Shown one piece after another: positions 21,961 through 32,694 of a stretch of DNA of 64,000 nucleotides. A program made the position numbers and the translations under genes. Below the pieces are notes generated by a model. It made no database searches, was not told where the DNA came from, and worked only from the letters and a program-made list of their open reading frames with translations. Each line of letters starts with the position of its first letter. The stretch's first letter is position 1. This DNA is from Coniella vitis (Eukaryota > Ascomycota > Sordariomycetes > Diaporthales > Schizoparmaceae): positions 3,763,001 to 3,827,000 of the forward strand of contig WUJK01000001.1 in the NCBI GenBank assembly GCA_011317545.1. The letters run 5' to 3'.

Positions 21961-24366
21961 TGGTGGTGCTGCTTTTTTTTTTTTTTTTCCTTTCCTGAGG
22001 CTTGGGATGCTTGGTCTGCTTGAGTGGGGGGTTGCTTATTGTTGTTATGGAGAGACAATCAGAGGCTTTTCTTTTTTCTTTTTTTTCAACACCGACTTCC
22101 AGTATAATCCCAAATCCTCTCGAGCGGCTCCTATTCTTCTAAATATCCCAACCAGACATCCTAAAAGTCCCCACTCCTCGAGGGCGATAGCCTCCACCAC
22201 GATGACAAATGCGTCTCGAGTAGGGGCAGATTTATAATAGAAGCGGATCATTTAAAAGACCCCTTCATTCTTATGCCATTTTGCTTGTGATCTGACCCGA
22301 CCTACAAGTAAGTGCTTTCCTCTGTATGAAAGAATGATGGGTGGTACAAAGCAGCACGCATGATGACGACACAATGCCACTGTAAAGCCTAACGCCGAAT
22401 GGAGGTGGTGGTTCGAGCAACTTCTGTCTCCTCACTTCCTTCTCGGCTGGGCATGACAGTCTTTACCGGCCTGGGATCGCCAGCGAGATTGATTGGGGAC
22501 AAAACAAGCAGATTCTGGACTGAGGTTTTCTTGGTATTCATTACTGATACTTCCTGGGCTTTGGGGTCGAGGCAGTGTAGTCGAAATATGCCAAGCGTAG
22601 GATTGGGAGCCAGCCACGTGCGCCGGCATTCAGTCGTAGATCGGCTCCGTAATCCTTCACAGCGCATACCACTACTTGTGTACATGGAAGACTATGTAAT
22701 CCTTGATGCAAAACCCATTGACGACGCTCGCTATGGATCTGCCTGTCGATGAATGTCTACACAACGTTCTGCTGAACCACATTGATGAAGCCCAGCTTCA
22801 AATGACACAAGCCAGTACTTGAAAGACTCGGTCAAACAATCCGACACCACCGTGTACAATGTACTTACTGCATTGCATGTACTATGGAATGCGCGAGACA
22901 AGAAGTCCCTCCCAGTCAAGGAAAAAGCTTATTAGCCTCACCTTCCACATGCTAGAGAAGATGCAATCATAGTTGAGCGCACAAAAGCGCCGGTCCGATG
23001 AAAGAATACGCGCATGCCTCCTTGCCCCGCGTCCTTCTCTCTGCGCATCTAGAAGGCAAAAAAAAAAAAAAAAAAAAATACGAGACACGTAGGCAAGACT
23101 TGCTGGGACGAATTCGAGCTGCTTTGGTTTCGAGCTGACGCGGGTGGTGGAGACAAAACACGAGCGAGACCCTTCGGACCGAGTCCTCCCTCGACCGAGG
23201 CCCGCCCTGTGCTGGCGGCGTCAGGGGCAAAGCGCTTGACTGTGTTTTACTATTCAGCGCTGAGATTCATTACCGTAGGGGCCCCACCCACTGCGGCTGG
23301 CCTTCCATTGTAGGGCCTTTGGAAGGCGGGAAGGCCTCACGTACTACCGAGGCAGCTGCTAGGCTGCTAGCCAAGCCAAGCCAGCATCCCAGCAGCCCTA
23401 GCTGACGGGACCTGCGGGAACTGCGGGAGACTTTGTTAGTGTTCATAGTAAGGGGGCGTGGGTTTCGGCCGCCAGGGGTGTGCATAAATATGGCCTTGGG
23501 GAACGCTCCCGCCGGCGGATGGTCTTTTCCGGGGCCAAGCAGTGTGACCAGTGGGCGTCGGGTTCGTTGAGGAGCACATTCACCTTGAAAGAAGGGCCTT
23601 TTGTATTCGTAGGTAACAGCCAACAGCATAGCAACAAGACCCCGTCTTATGTACGCTGGTATTGGAGACACTCTCTTCTTGTCTACTAGTCCGGCCAGAT
23701 TGACAGCCGATCAACGGGTGCCCATTTTAAAGCAGATCGTGGCTTGCCATGGCGAACTAGTCACTGGCGTCGACTCGGCCGAGAGAAAGCAAGAAGTTCC
23801 GCATCTTGATTTGTTCGCCAGCCAGCCCTATCTGAACTTGTCAAGTGCTGTGCCAAGTCCTGCCATTTCAGCTTCGAATTACCATGTGTTGTAGCGCAAT
23901 CCGACTTGACGCCGTTGGGGCTCTCTCTGCATGTAAGCGAAGGGGACGTCTTCGCGACTACTGCCGTGCTAGGCAGGTTAAAAGTACTCGAGTGCTTCGG
24001 AGACGCCCTGCCTTTCAAGTGAGGGCCAGTATCGAATATATTGCGACCGACTTGCAATTCAGCTGGCTCCATACTGGCCTGTTACTGAATGAGCTACTAG
24101 ACTACTAGTAAGTCAACCTGTGTTTTTTTTTCTTCTCTTTTTTTCTTCTCCATTTGATGGATGGGATTGAAGCAGGAGTAGCAATGTACGCTGTTATTGA
24201 AATCCGAACAATTGGCTTTGCAGAAAAGAAAGGCATGTTCGCGTATAAAACCACCTGATAAAGCAATCAGCTATCGCTCAATCGCAAAGTCTTTGCATGT
24301 GCCCCCCATGCATAAGACGATTGTGCAAATACTTTCTACCATATACTTTGACCCATAACCGACGAT

Positions 24367-24397
<31 letters not shown>

Positions 24398-25430
24398 CAC
24401 AAGCTGTGGAGATGATGAGAGACTTACTGGCAGTGGTTCATTCGTGCCTGGAGCCAAGACATCGATGTCAGTCTCCCCCCGTCCCAAGAATAAGATGAAG
24501 CTAGCCGATCGACTGCCCGACTCTCTTCTAGACTGCGTTGTTGGCCGTGAGAGTCGTTGGATGATGGAGAAAGCATATCCATCCACCCCAGCTGGCGCCG
24601 AGAATTGTGCTACATAGTACATATTTCAAGTGGCGTGCGTGATATGCAGCAAGGTTATTAGCGGAGGCACGTCCGAGAAGCAAGAGCTCGAGATTAAAAA
24701 GAGAACCCTTTGCATGCAGCGACGGCCCTTGGCGAGAATTCTCATTGGTCACCCACAGCGACGGTTGGAGGTAAACGTAATGAGAACGAGTATCAGGCTA
24801 TGCAACAGAGAAAAAGAAGAAGGCCAAAAAAAAAAAAAAAAGGAGATACATGGTGCTATGGAACACTTACAGGGGAAGACCAATTTTGAATTCATCCCAG
24901 CCGCTTACTGCTAGCCAATGATCTCGACGAAGCTGAGAAGGCCGGTGTTAGCGGAAGGGAATAAAAGAAAAATTATACACAAGAGGGCAGCATGCAGGCA
25001 TATGACACAACCCCCCCCCCCGGGCCATGAACCTGCTCTCGCGATCTAACACATGAGCAGGGAGGGCCTTGACCACCAGACCTACTGCATCCAGAGGCAT
25101 AATGCATGACAAGTCCTGCTAATCACTCACGGCCGTACTTGAATATGTGAGCAGGGCCGTATGTAACAAGCTTAAAACGGAATTGCCACCACCCCCCACA
25201 AAACGACGCGCCATAATTATGTATGTACGCCCGCGTACATTTACCACCAGACGAGAAGTTCTGCCAACAGCCTGCTGGTACGCCACTCGAGATTCTGCTC
25301 CTCCGGCTGCTGGCCGCAAAACGGCTGTAACATCGAATATCGAAAGGCGCTCTGCCCCCAAACCCATCCCACAGACAGACCTAGGCGAGCCGGCCTGGGT
25401 GGCCAGACCATTCACCCAACCGAAAGAACA
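21961..25430. other. Long intergenic region rich in simple repeats
   Basis: No gene was accepted over about 3.5 kb. It contains a T-run near 21972, a 21-A run at 23058-23078, a (GAC)n tract at ~24370-24393, an A-run at ~24827-24841, a C-run at ~25010-25022 and a TACATAGTA motif near 24612. Open frames such as 23270-23671 (-) have no family features. Confidence 0.5.
23058..23078. repeat. 21-base poly(A) tract
   Basis: A homopolymer of 21 A in gene-free sequence. It is probably slippage-derived; no retroelement coding sequence is attached. Confidence 0.85.
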
Positions 25431-26845
25431 ATGGCAGACTCGACGAGCGCAGTGCCAGGACAAGATAGGAGCTCCGAGCTCGTTGCCATCTCTATTAGCT
25501 TCATTGTCCTAACGACGCTCGTTCTGATTCTCCGCTTCTACGCCAAGAGATACCAAGATGGTGGCTTCTTCGCAGACGATGCGCTGCTTATCGCAGCATA
25601 TGTTGACAATCTGGGCATGTGTGCTGTTGGCATCAGTAGGTCCCCTCTTTGACCTTGTGTGTTGCGCTCCGAATCACACCCGCCAATAATGCAGACATGT
25701 TTGTACCCAGCTGGCTAATCGTTGGTCTGTTCATCCACTGCGCAGTCATGACCCAGGTTGGTGGAGTGGGAAAACACGTCACCTATCTCGAAGAAACAAA
25801 TCCAGCCGCATTGGTGGGCTGGGCTCGCTGCCTGCTGGCCTTTGAGTTTATATACTTCACGTCGATTGCGTTACCGAAATTGAGCATTCTCTTCCTCTAC
25901 CTCCGCATCTTCAATTGGACAGGCCGCATCCGCCAGGTTGCCTGGGTCATCCTCGCTCTGACGGCCATGACTTCGGTGGCACTCGACATCGCAACCGTCT
26001 TCCAGTGCCGGCCTCTAGCATACTGGTGGGACACAACCATCGAGGGCGGAACCTGTTTCGATGTACAGATATTCTTCCATGCTCAAGCGATTCCTGGGTG
26101 CTTGCTCGACGTTTCCATCATGGCGCTGCCGGTCGGGACAATCTGGAATCTGCGTCTGCCCATGATTAAGCGACTGGCGTTGCTGGGTATCTTTATCGTT
26201 GCCAGTTTGTAAGTTGACCTGCAGCCGCGGTTTCCCCCAGCCGCGGTTTTGTAACGGACCATACCGAATGAGGCCTGTGCTAATGTTCCCCGAAGCGGCA
26301 TTGTGGCGTCCATCGTACGTGCCTCCGTCTTTTACGAAACCTCTGCATTCGACGATCGCACATGGGCGTCTGTCGATCTCGTCGGTTGGAGCATCATCGA
26401 AACAGGTGTCTACATCATCACTTGCTGCCTGCCGCACCTCAAGCCCTTGGTCTCACGCTGGACACCGGACTTCATCAAGTCGGTCTTCAGGTCCTCGATC
26501 CGCAATCTCTCAGGCGGAACATCTTCCAAGGGCCCGTCGGCACATTACGGCATGAAGTCGTTTGCAAGTGGGAAGAAGAACGTGACGGGCAAGTGGTCCG
26601 AGATTCACGAAGACGACGTGATTGAGTTGAGGACCAAGGGCTCCGCCTGGAGTGAAGGTCCCATGCTGCACGAGGCGATAGGAGTAGCGCCGACGCATTC
26701 TACCGAAGTTCAGGGGTCTCCACCGCCCAGTGTACACGAGGGCTCGTCTCGTGGGCACAAAAAGGATCTGTCCTATGGTATTGTGGTGACAAGGGAGGTG
26801 AAATTGAGTAGTGAAAGGGAGGGTGAAGTCAGTGGACCGTCTTGA
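25431..26845 (+). CDS. PTH11-like rhodopsin-domain integral membrane protein
   Basis: Three exons (25431-25635, 25695-26208, 26296-26845) encode 422 aa. About seven hydrophobic segments are visible, starting with VAISISFIVLTTLVLILRFYAKR, which carries the RFYAKR motif typical of the fungal SAT4/Pth11-related rhodopsin domain (usually LRxYxR). DDALLIAAY follows in helix 2, then HVTYLEE, FIYFTSIALPKLSILFLYLRIF, a conserved FQCRPLAYWWD with C in the loop, and RLALLGIFIVASLG. The ~130-residue C-terminal tail is cytoplasmic and Ser/Thr/Lys-rich, as is usual. Homologues sense surface or chemical cues or are of unknown ligand. Introns are 59 and 87 nt. An N-terminal CFEM domain, present in some Pth11 proteins, is absent. 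Confidence 0.88.
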
Positions 26846-26986
26846 TTCGTTGCATTTTCCAGCTTCTTCTAGAATAGATTTCTTTTGCTTCCGGGCTGCT
26901 GTGATACAGTTTCCAACTTCGTATTCGCAACCTGGATTTGACATGTCTCTCTCTGACCAGCTCGAGTTTTTTCTTGGTTGTGGGAT

Positions 26987-28471
26987 TCAAGCATGTCTGT
27001 TGTGCGCTCTCGCATCCACAGCCGCGAGCAATTCCCAAAGACTTTCCTCGTCTTTGGTCCTGCTCTCTTCATAAAGTTGAACGCCGTCTTCGTGGTCCAT
27101 TATCATTTCATGCTGAAAATCTCTCTCAGCCCAGGGCGTCGGGTAGCACCCGGTGCTGAAGCTGACGTATTGCAACAGGCATTCTCTGAGAGTATACATG
27201 TCCTGTCCTTGCATGTCCCCCTCGCTTCCCATAACAAAAACCTCAAGAGATTGCATGCTCTGCCTCCAAGTATCCAGAACGCCGGCCCAACGAAGCTCAA
27301 AATCAGCAGAAACAAAGTCGTGGTCGTCTTCGTATGGACCTGACCTGGTCATCATGGCTTTTGAGGGGTAGCCTTCGTTGTGCCCTTCTTCCTCTAGCGG
27401 GCGAAGAGTAGTTGCACGCCAGAGGATGGGGCAATCGTCCAAGTATAACTCTTGCAGCCCGCCTCGTCCATTTTCCCGCCCTAGAGATGCTATAAAAGCA
27501 ACCTGCCACTCATGACTAAACACGTAATGTCCAAGGGCGAGAGACCTTAGGTTTGACAGACCTGAAACCTGGCGAAGATCAAGCTTGGGCACCCATCCAT
27601 AGTAATCATCACAAAAGAGGGACAGCGCCCGCAGATTTGCCACAAGGGATGGTGCAAGCAAAGACGACGGCAAGTTCTCAAAGAAGTCGTATTGTGTCGA
27701 GAATAAAACGGATTCATCAGCAGTGAAATTTATGCGGGGTGTCGCAATTAAGATCTCTAGTCGAGTCAACTGTTGCTGGGAGTTTTGGAAGTCCTTGAAA
27801 ATCGAAGAAGAGTCAAAATATGACTCTAGTGTGGAGGGAACATTCAGAATGGCCAATCTTGTCAAGTTCATTGCTGCTTGTGGCTTGAAAGGCGGTAACA
27901 AGACGTCGATGAGGTCGCTGCGCGACACCGTTCGCTGCGAGGTTTCAGGCCTCCAGCTTTCCACGTCAAACTCTGACAGCCAATTCTCTTGCCAGGCCAT
28001 TTGCATGTCCACTGTTAAACCTCCTATCATAGAGGCAAAGGCTGTATCGAGCATGTATGATTGCAGACTCATGTTCTGTGCTTGGTCAGCAAATGGAGAG
28101 AGTACAGCTAGAGGCTGCAGTTTGATCCACAGCTCCTGGAGCCCGTGAAAGGCGCTCAGCCTGGGAAGCGCCAGGAGGAAGCGAGTCCGTTGCAAAAGGC
28201 GAGCCTGCCTGTCGGCTTCGCTGTGACACTCGATCCACAAGGGGCTAAACGAAACAGTGATCTCGCGCACCCAGCAGCGTAGGCCTTCTGTTTCTGCAAT
28301 CCGTAGAAAGTGGCTAGCATTGCCCAATTCATCGAGACAGATTTGGCGAAAAGCCCGCTGGGTAGCAAGATGGCCAATCGATAAATTGAGTAGTCGACAT
28401 TCTAGCAGCTTTGCGCGTGGGAGCAGAGCAAAGATTTGAAGCAGCAGATCCGCAGGGAGACTGGGCGTCAT
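26987..28471 (-). CDS. F-box protein
   Basis: A single-exon frame of 494 codons. The N-terminal ~40 residues form an F-box: LPADLLLQIFALLPRAKLLECRLLN, with the expected leucines and the following CRxLN spacing, here without the usual Trp. F-box proteins dock to Skp1 and present substrates to SCF ubiquitin ligases. The remainder has weak Leu-rich character (LVANLRALSLF, LSNLRSLALG, GLQELYLDDC), as in fungal F-box proteins with degenerate leucine-rich repeats that bind targets. The C terminus is acidic with a DEESLWELLAAVDARAH end. The 3' end lies 141 bp from the convergent receptor gene. The target is unknown; such genes are numerous and often lineage-specific in filamentous fungi. Confidence 0.8.
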   Translation of the reverse strand: MTPSLPADLLLQIFALLPRAKLLECRLLNLSIGHLATQRAFRQICLDELGNASHFLRIAETEGLRCWVREITVSFSPLWIECHSEADRQARLLQRTRFLLALPRLSAFHGLQELWIKLQPLAVLSPFADQAQNMSLQSYMLDTAFASMIGGLTVDMQMAWQENWLSEFDVESWRPETSQRTVSRSDLIDVLLPPFKPQAAMNLTRLAILNVPSTLESYFDSSSIFKDFQNSQQQLTRLEILIATPRINFTADESVLFSTQYDFFENLPSSLLAPSLVANLRALSLFCDDYYGWVPKLDLRQVSGLSNLRSLALGHYVFSHEWQVAFIASLGRENGRGGLQELYLDDCPILWRATTLRPLEEEGHNEGYPSKAMMTRSGPYEDDHDFVSADFELRWAGVLDTWRQSMQSLEVFVMGSEGDMQGQDMYTLRECLLQYVSFSTGCYPTPWAERDFQHEMIMDHEDGVQLYEESRTKDEESLWELLAAVDARAHNRHA

Positions 28472-29317
28472 TTTTGTTTACGTTGGCCTTTGGTGAACGG
28501 GTGGGAATGGCTGGTAGAGCAGTAGATATGTCGTCTAGGATGCCAATGGGTGAATGTGGCTATTCCAGTGCAAGGCATCTTGACTATTTATTAGGCATCA
28601 ATTGCTCAGCCATGGAGGTGGTTGGGAGGCTGTGCTGACAGCGGGTTGTCGTGGCTCATGGCGTCTTTTTCGATGACGACCCTGCTTCTTTGTACAGGTA
28701 CGGTTAATCTCATCAGTGGACGCATTTCGCTTGAGACTGACAGTGGACACACTAATATTAGTTGATACATGACGTTTGGATACTTCCCTAGAGCAGACTG
28801 TTGATGTTGTCGGCAACTGCTATGCTTAGGTGAACCTTCCCAAAACGATACTACTAGGAAATAGGAGTACCTAGAGAACTTCGGGTTAGGGTCTCATTGC
28901 TTAATTTGACAGTCTCGCATCAAACCATCCCATGCTGACACCTACCTACCACAGTACGTGCCAGGTCATGATGCTATCAGTAACCCATGGCTTTGATCCT
29001 GGTTACAACCTTCCTTCTGGACCTTGATGCATCCATCGGTCACAGTGCCTCGAAAGACATATGGCGTAGGTTACATCCGGCAGACCCAATGGTCTGCCGA
29101 CCTTCCGCATCAAGCCGCCCGCGGGGCGATACGGCTCTTGAAATTCGCTACTTTATCGGCCATCCGGCACGTATGGAGGTGGTTGATATGGCCGCACTCC
29201 AGGGGGCCCCGTCTCCCTGCCAGCTGAAGAATTAGATATCTTGGTGCCGGTCTGCACCGCTCATTCTCTGTTCTTGGCCTACATCTGGATGGCCAATACC
29301 GATATCATCTGAGCATC
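28472..29317. other. Intergenic region, divergent promoters
   Basis: It should contain the promoters of the F-box gene (-) and the protease gene (+). The open frames at 28987-29235 were judged non-coding: no domain, and they overlap frames of equal quality. Confidence 0.5.
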
Positions 29318-30673
29318 ATGCGGCAACCAAGCATCATTTTGAGCCTCGCTCTGGGCCTTGCGCCCGACTTCACAACTGCGGCAGCACACTTCAGTCGCAG
29401 CGGTGTGTCTGTTGCCGTGGCCCCTTCCGAGAATGTGATTTCTATCTCTAAGCTCACCAATCGCTCCATCAACAGTCTAAAAAGCCCGGTAAAGACTCGC
29501 ATTGCAGCCTCAAAGAACAGCACTGCGCTTGAAACGGTCAACACCATCTTTTCCGACGTCTACCCTGTAGCGAACCTGACATGGTTAAACGCTGCTGGCG
29601 AGACTGCGCCGCCGCAGCAGTTCATCTCCTTCTTGGACACAGGGTCTTCAGATACCTGGTTTGTGACCCAATCACTCGAATGCGTCGAGATATCGACACA
29701 AGTGCCTCTAAATCAGTCTGCCTGCCAATTCGGGCCTCTTGCCAATTTAACGCAGGGAGCATGGACGAACCTCACGGAGCTCGAATTCGAGATTGAATAC
29801 TATCCTGAGCTTGAAATTCTGGATGGCGACATCGCCGTCGCTCCAGTCTCGCTTGCGGGAATCACCGTCGATGCCCAAGAGATTGCGCTTGTGGATTACG
29901 CGGCTTGGTCTGGCGACTCTCACAGCAGCGGATTGATTGGTTTGGCTTATCCAGCCCTAACCTCGGCCATTAACCGCACAACTGGCGAAGAGGTCGAGTA
30001 CAACCCAATCTTTACCAACATGGTTAATCAAGGGCTTGTCTCTGACGCCGTCTTCACCATTGCCCTCGATCAAGTTCCTCAAAACTACTCGGTCCTTGCG
30101 CCTGCAGGCGCCATTGCCGTGGGCGGCCTCGTCCCAGAAGAGTATTGGGAAGGTAACTGGACTAGCGTCGACATAGAACTCACAGAGAACATCGGGAACG
30201 AGACGCAGCTGACCTGGTACACCACAACCCACGAGTTCGTTTTCCGAAACGCCAACAATGGGACGTTACGGTCCGGCGGCACGTACCAGTCGATTGTCGA
30301 CTGCGGCACGGCACCAAACTTTGTTCCCACGCTTGCGGCCTATGAGGTGAACGCACAGTTCGACCCTCCTGCACAGTACAATGCATCGCTTGGATACTGG
30401 ACAGTCGAATGCGACGCAACGCCGCCATACGCCGCGTATATCATTGGAGGCGTCGAGATGCCAATGAGGCCCGAGAATATGATTGTGCGCAGTCTAAATG
30501 GCTTACAGGGCTATGAGGACGTCTGCTTCTCTGCCTTTGCGGATGGTGGCATCCCAGCGATCGATGGGCCAATGATCATTGGTGAAGTATGGCAGTTGGG
30601 TTACGTTATCGCGTACGATCAGGGCAACTCTATGATCCATTTCGCACAGAGGAGCAGCTACAGCCAATACTAG
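29318..30673 (+). CDS. Secreted aspartic protease (pepsin family A1) with altered second active-site triad
   Basis: Intronless, 451 aa. An N-terminal hydrophobic leader (MRQPSIILSLALGLAPDF) suggests secretion, followed by a propeptide-like region rich in Lys/Ser and then the bilobed protease. The first catalytic motif is canonical: FLDTGSSDTWF, Asp107. The second reads IVDCGTAPNFVP, with Asp328 kept but Cys329 where Thr or Ser is normal. HSSGLIGLAYP marks the flap-following region and GEVWQLGYVIAYDQGNSMIHFA the C-terminal lobe end, where pepsins have GDxFLR-Y-xVFD. Around ten N-glycosylation sequons are present. No GPI signal is seen. It probably degrades extracellular protein, if active. Sequence relatives with D-C-G are uncommon in what I recall of the family, so its activity is uncertain. 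Confidence 0.88.
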   Translation: MRQPSIILSLALGLAPDFTTAAAHFSRSGVSVAVAPSENVISISKLTNRSINSLKSPVKTRIAASKNSTALETVNTIFSDVYPVANLTWLNAAGETAPPQQFISFLDTGSSDTWFVTQSLECVEISTQVPLNQSACQFGPLANLTQGAWTNLTELEFEIEYYPELEILDGDIAVAPVSLAGITVDAQEIALVDYAAWSGDSHSSGLIGLAYPALTSAINRTTGEEVEYNPIFTNMVNQGLVSDAVFTIALDQVPQNYSVLAPAGAIAVGGLVPEEYWEGNWTSVDIELTENIGNETQLTWYTTTHEFVFRNANNGTLRSGGTYQSIVDCGTAPNFVPTLAAYEVNAQFDPPAQYNASLGYWTVECDATPPYAAYIIGGVEMPMRPENMIVRSLNGLQGYEDVCFSAFADGGIPAIDGPMIIGEVWQLGYVIAYDQGNSMIHFAQRSSYSQY

Positions 30674-32694
30674 ACTTTCAATTGTTAGATGTGTAAATAG
30701 CAAGCTTTATTCACCAAGGTCCAGAAGGCAGAGTTGCCGTCACAGCTGCATGCTCTACGTGATGCCTCGACTCCCATCACAAGACAAACAAGACGCAAGC
30801 AAAGATACCGGTATCCTAATTGCAAAACAGGTTCGCTTTCGGCACCCATGGATCATTCCACAGGTAGACACCTAGGTATTTGGGCACATCTTGCTTCAGC
30901 CAATTCACCAACCTCTCTTGAATTGTAACTAGATGATTCTTCTTGTTTTCCTTGAGCATCCCAGCTTTAACACGGAGGCCAATCTTTTCACTGGTATTTA
31001 AGTCATCGGACGTAATAAGGGCCTTTGATTTGTCACGGTCTGTGATAAAAGAGTGTCGCAACAATACTTGGATCAATGCTTTCTTAATCATCTTGTAGAC
31101 AGATGGACACGGTGCAGTTTGAGGTATGACCAGACTAGGTGAGTCGATTATTACGCTTCAAATGCCATAGGGAACATGAGACTGACGGCAAGATCCTAAA
31201 CTCGATTTCTCACTAGATGTTGGAGCGAAAATAGTTCAATCAGTGATTCAGGACAAATCCTACCCCCAAGGCCAATGGGATAGTGACCGACGAGGTAGTC
31301 AACATGAATCGACCCGACTGCTTTCATGTCAATAATAACACGCTGCTGCCATGCTTAGTGGTTTGTGACCCGAAACAGGTGCCACCTTATGGTCAAGACA
31401 AGCCATGCTAGGAAGGCTACGTTATCAGCAGACACGCAGAAGATGCTGCCTTGTCAGCTTGAAGTATCACCAGCAGGGCGGCTGGCTAATATCTCGTTCA
31501 AGAACGCAGCTACACATGGCCGCTAATGTTCAGACTAACTGGAGATCTTCTTTCCACCAAGGTCTTAAATTCGATACGGCCCCGGCTGCGATAATAGGTT
31601 GGACGCGTCCCAAAACGGGGACAAGCTTGGAAAGCCTTCTGCAAATCCAGGTTCCCTCGTTCCGTGCGCCGATTATAGGGCTGAGCCAACCGCAGTTGTC
31701 TTTGGAGGCACTTATTCGGGATGTACTCTTGCATTCCCCGGGTGTTGTGTCACAAGTTAAACGGCTACCCCAATTGGGCAACAGATTAGAAGGCAGACCT
31801 GGCGAACCTCGGACCAGACCACTCTATCCAACGGACATAGTACCCTGATATAACCTGACTGCCTGAGTACTTAGGTAGCTGGCAGTGGGTAGTTGGCTTG
31901 GACATACTGCTGTAGAAAAGTTTTGGACTACCCAAGCTCGCTACTATGCATAGTACCCGGAGGCATTAGGTCAGCATAGTATGCAGGCAGGTGCTGATCG
32001 GGCAGTTGCACCTCCTCTCCAAAGGATACAGCATGTTTTTTGTGCCATTGTTTACATAGTTAGGTAGCCTTGAACCACAAGGTTTAACTTCTGCTTCTTT
32101 TTGCTTGCCTTCAAGAATTGTTCGTATTCCATCACATAACAACCTTTGGAAGCCTTTTGTTTCTTGTTTGCAAACACCCAGCATCCTGTTCAAGACGCGT
32201 CACCAAGCACACCTAGCTGCATCCGGCCGCAGCTTACCGAACAAATCCAAATGGTGCTGCTGTGCTGTGCTGTGCTGTACATAGTATGCTATGCTATGCT
32301 AGTAAGCCCTGGGCTGACTGCTTGCTTAGGCGCTGAGCCGCGGGGTTACAGGCCTTATCTACAGTGGGCATTAGGTAGCTGTGCAGGTGCATATCCATTC
32401 CAACCCCTGGAGCTGTGAATGACGGCATCCTTTTTGGCAACTTCACCACCCATCAACGCCCCGGCTTCCGCTTCAGTCCTTCGTCGATCCAACACTACAC
32501 CACACCAGACCACACCACACCACACCATATCAGCCTCTCTGTTCAACTTTGTGCTTGCATCAGCCAGTCAGCCTCTGCGCTCTCACGTCTTCACCCGTGC
32601 CATCCATCTTCCTCACTTCTTCCACTCCACCATCTTGCCGCTATCTAAGCGGTTGCGGCCGTAGCGGGAGTCAGGCTCTCCCGCACAAGACGCC
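30674..32694. other. Intergenic region with one doubtful small frame
   Basis: About 2 kb without a supported gene. A minus-strand frame at 30816-31091 has a lysine-rich, protein-like composition but no known relatives. Repeated GCTGTGCTGTGCTGT and TATGCTATGCTA microrepeats and a TACATAGTA motif occur at 32255-32300. A CACCACACCA-type repeat at ~32500-32525 lies in the probable GID7 5' UTR. Confidence 0.45.
30816..31091 (-). other. Possible small protein or gene remnant
   Basis: Unrecognised 91-codon frame, open about 20 further codons upstream without another Met. It is Lys/Leu-rich, with LITSDDLNTSEKIGLRVKAG and KQDVPKYLGVYLWNDPWVP. The composition is AT-richer than the neighbouring genes. 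It may be a relic of a larger gene or an unannotated small protein; no splice partner was found. Confidence 0.2.

Noticed and set aside
23270..23671. 133-codon minus-strand frame
   Set aside because: No family character, no splice partners; typical chance frame in GC-rich DNA.
31740..31850. tRNA-like stretch (GATAGAGTGG, GGTTCGCC and CTTCTAA on the minus strand)
   Set aside because: The boxes are too close together and no anticodon or acceptor stem can be paired.
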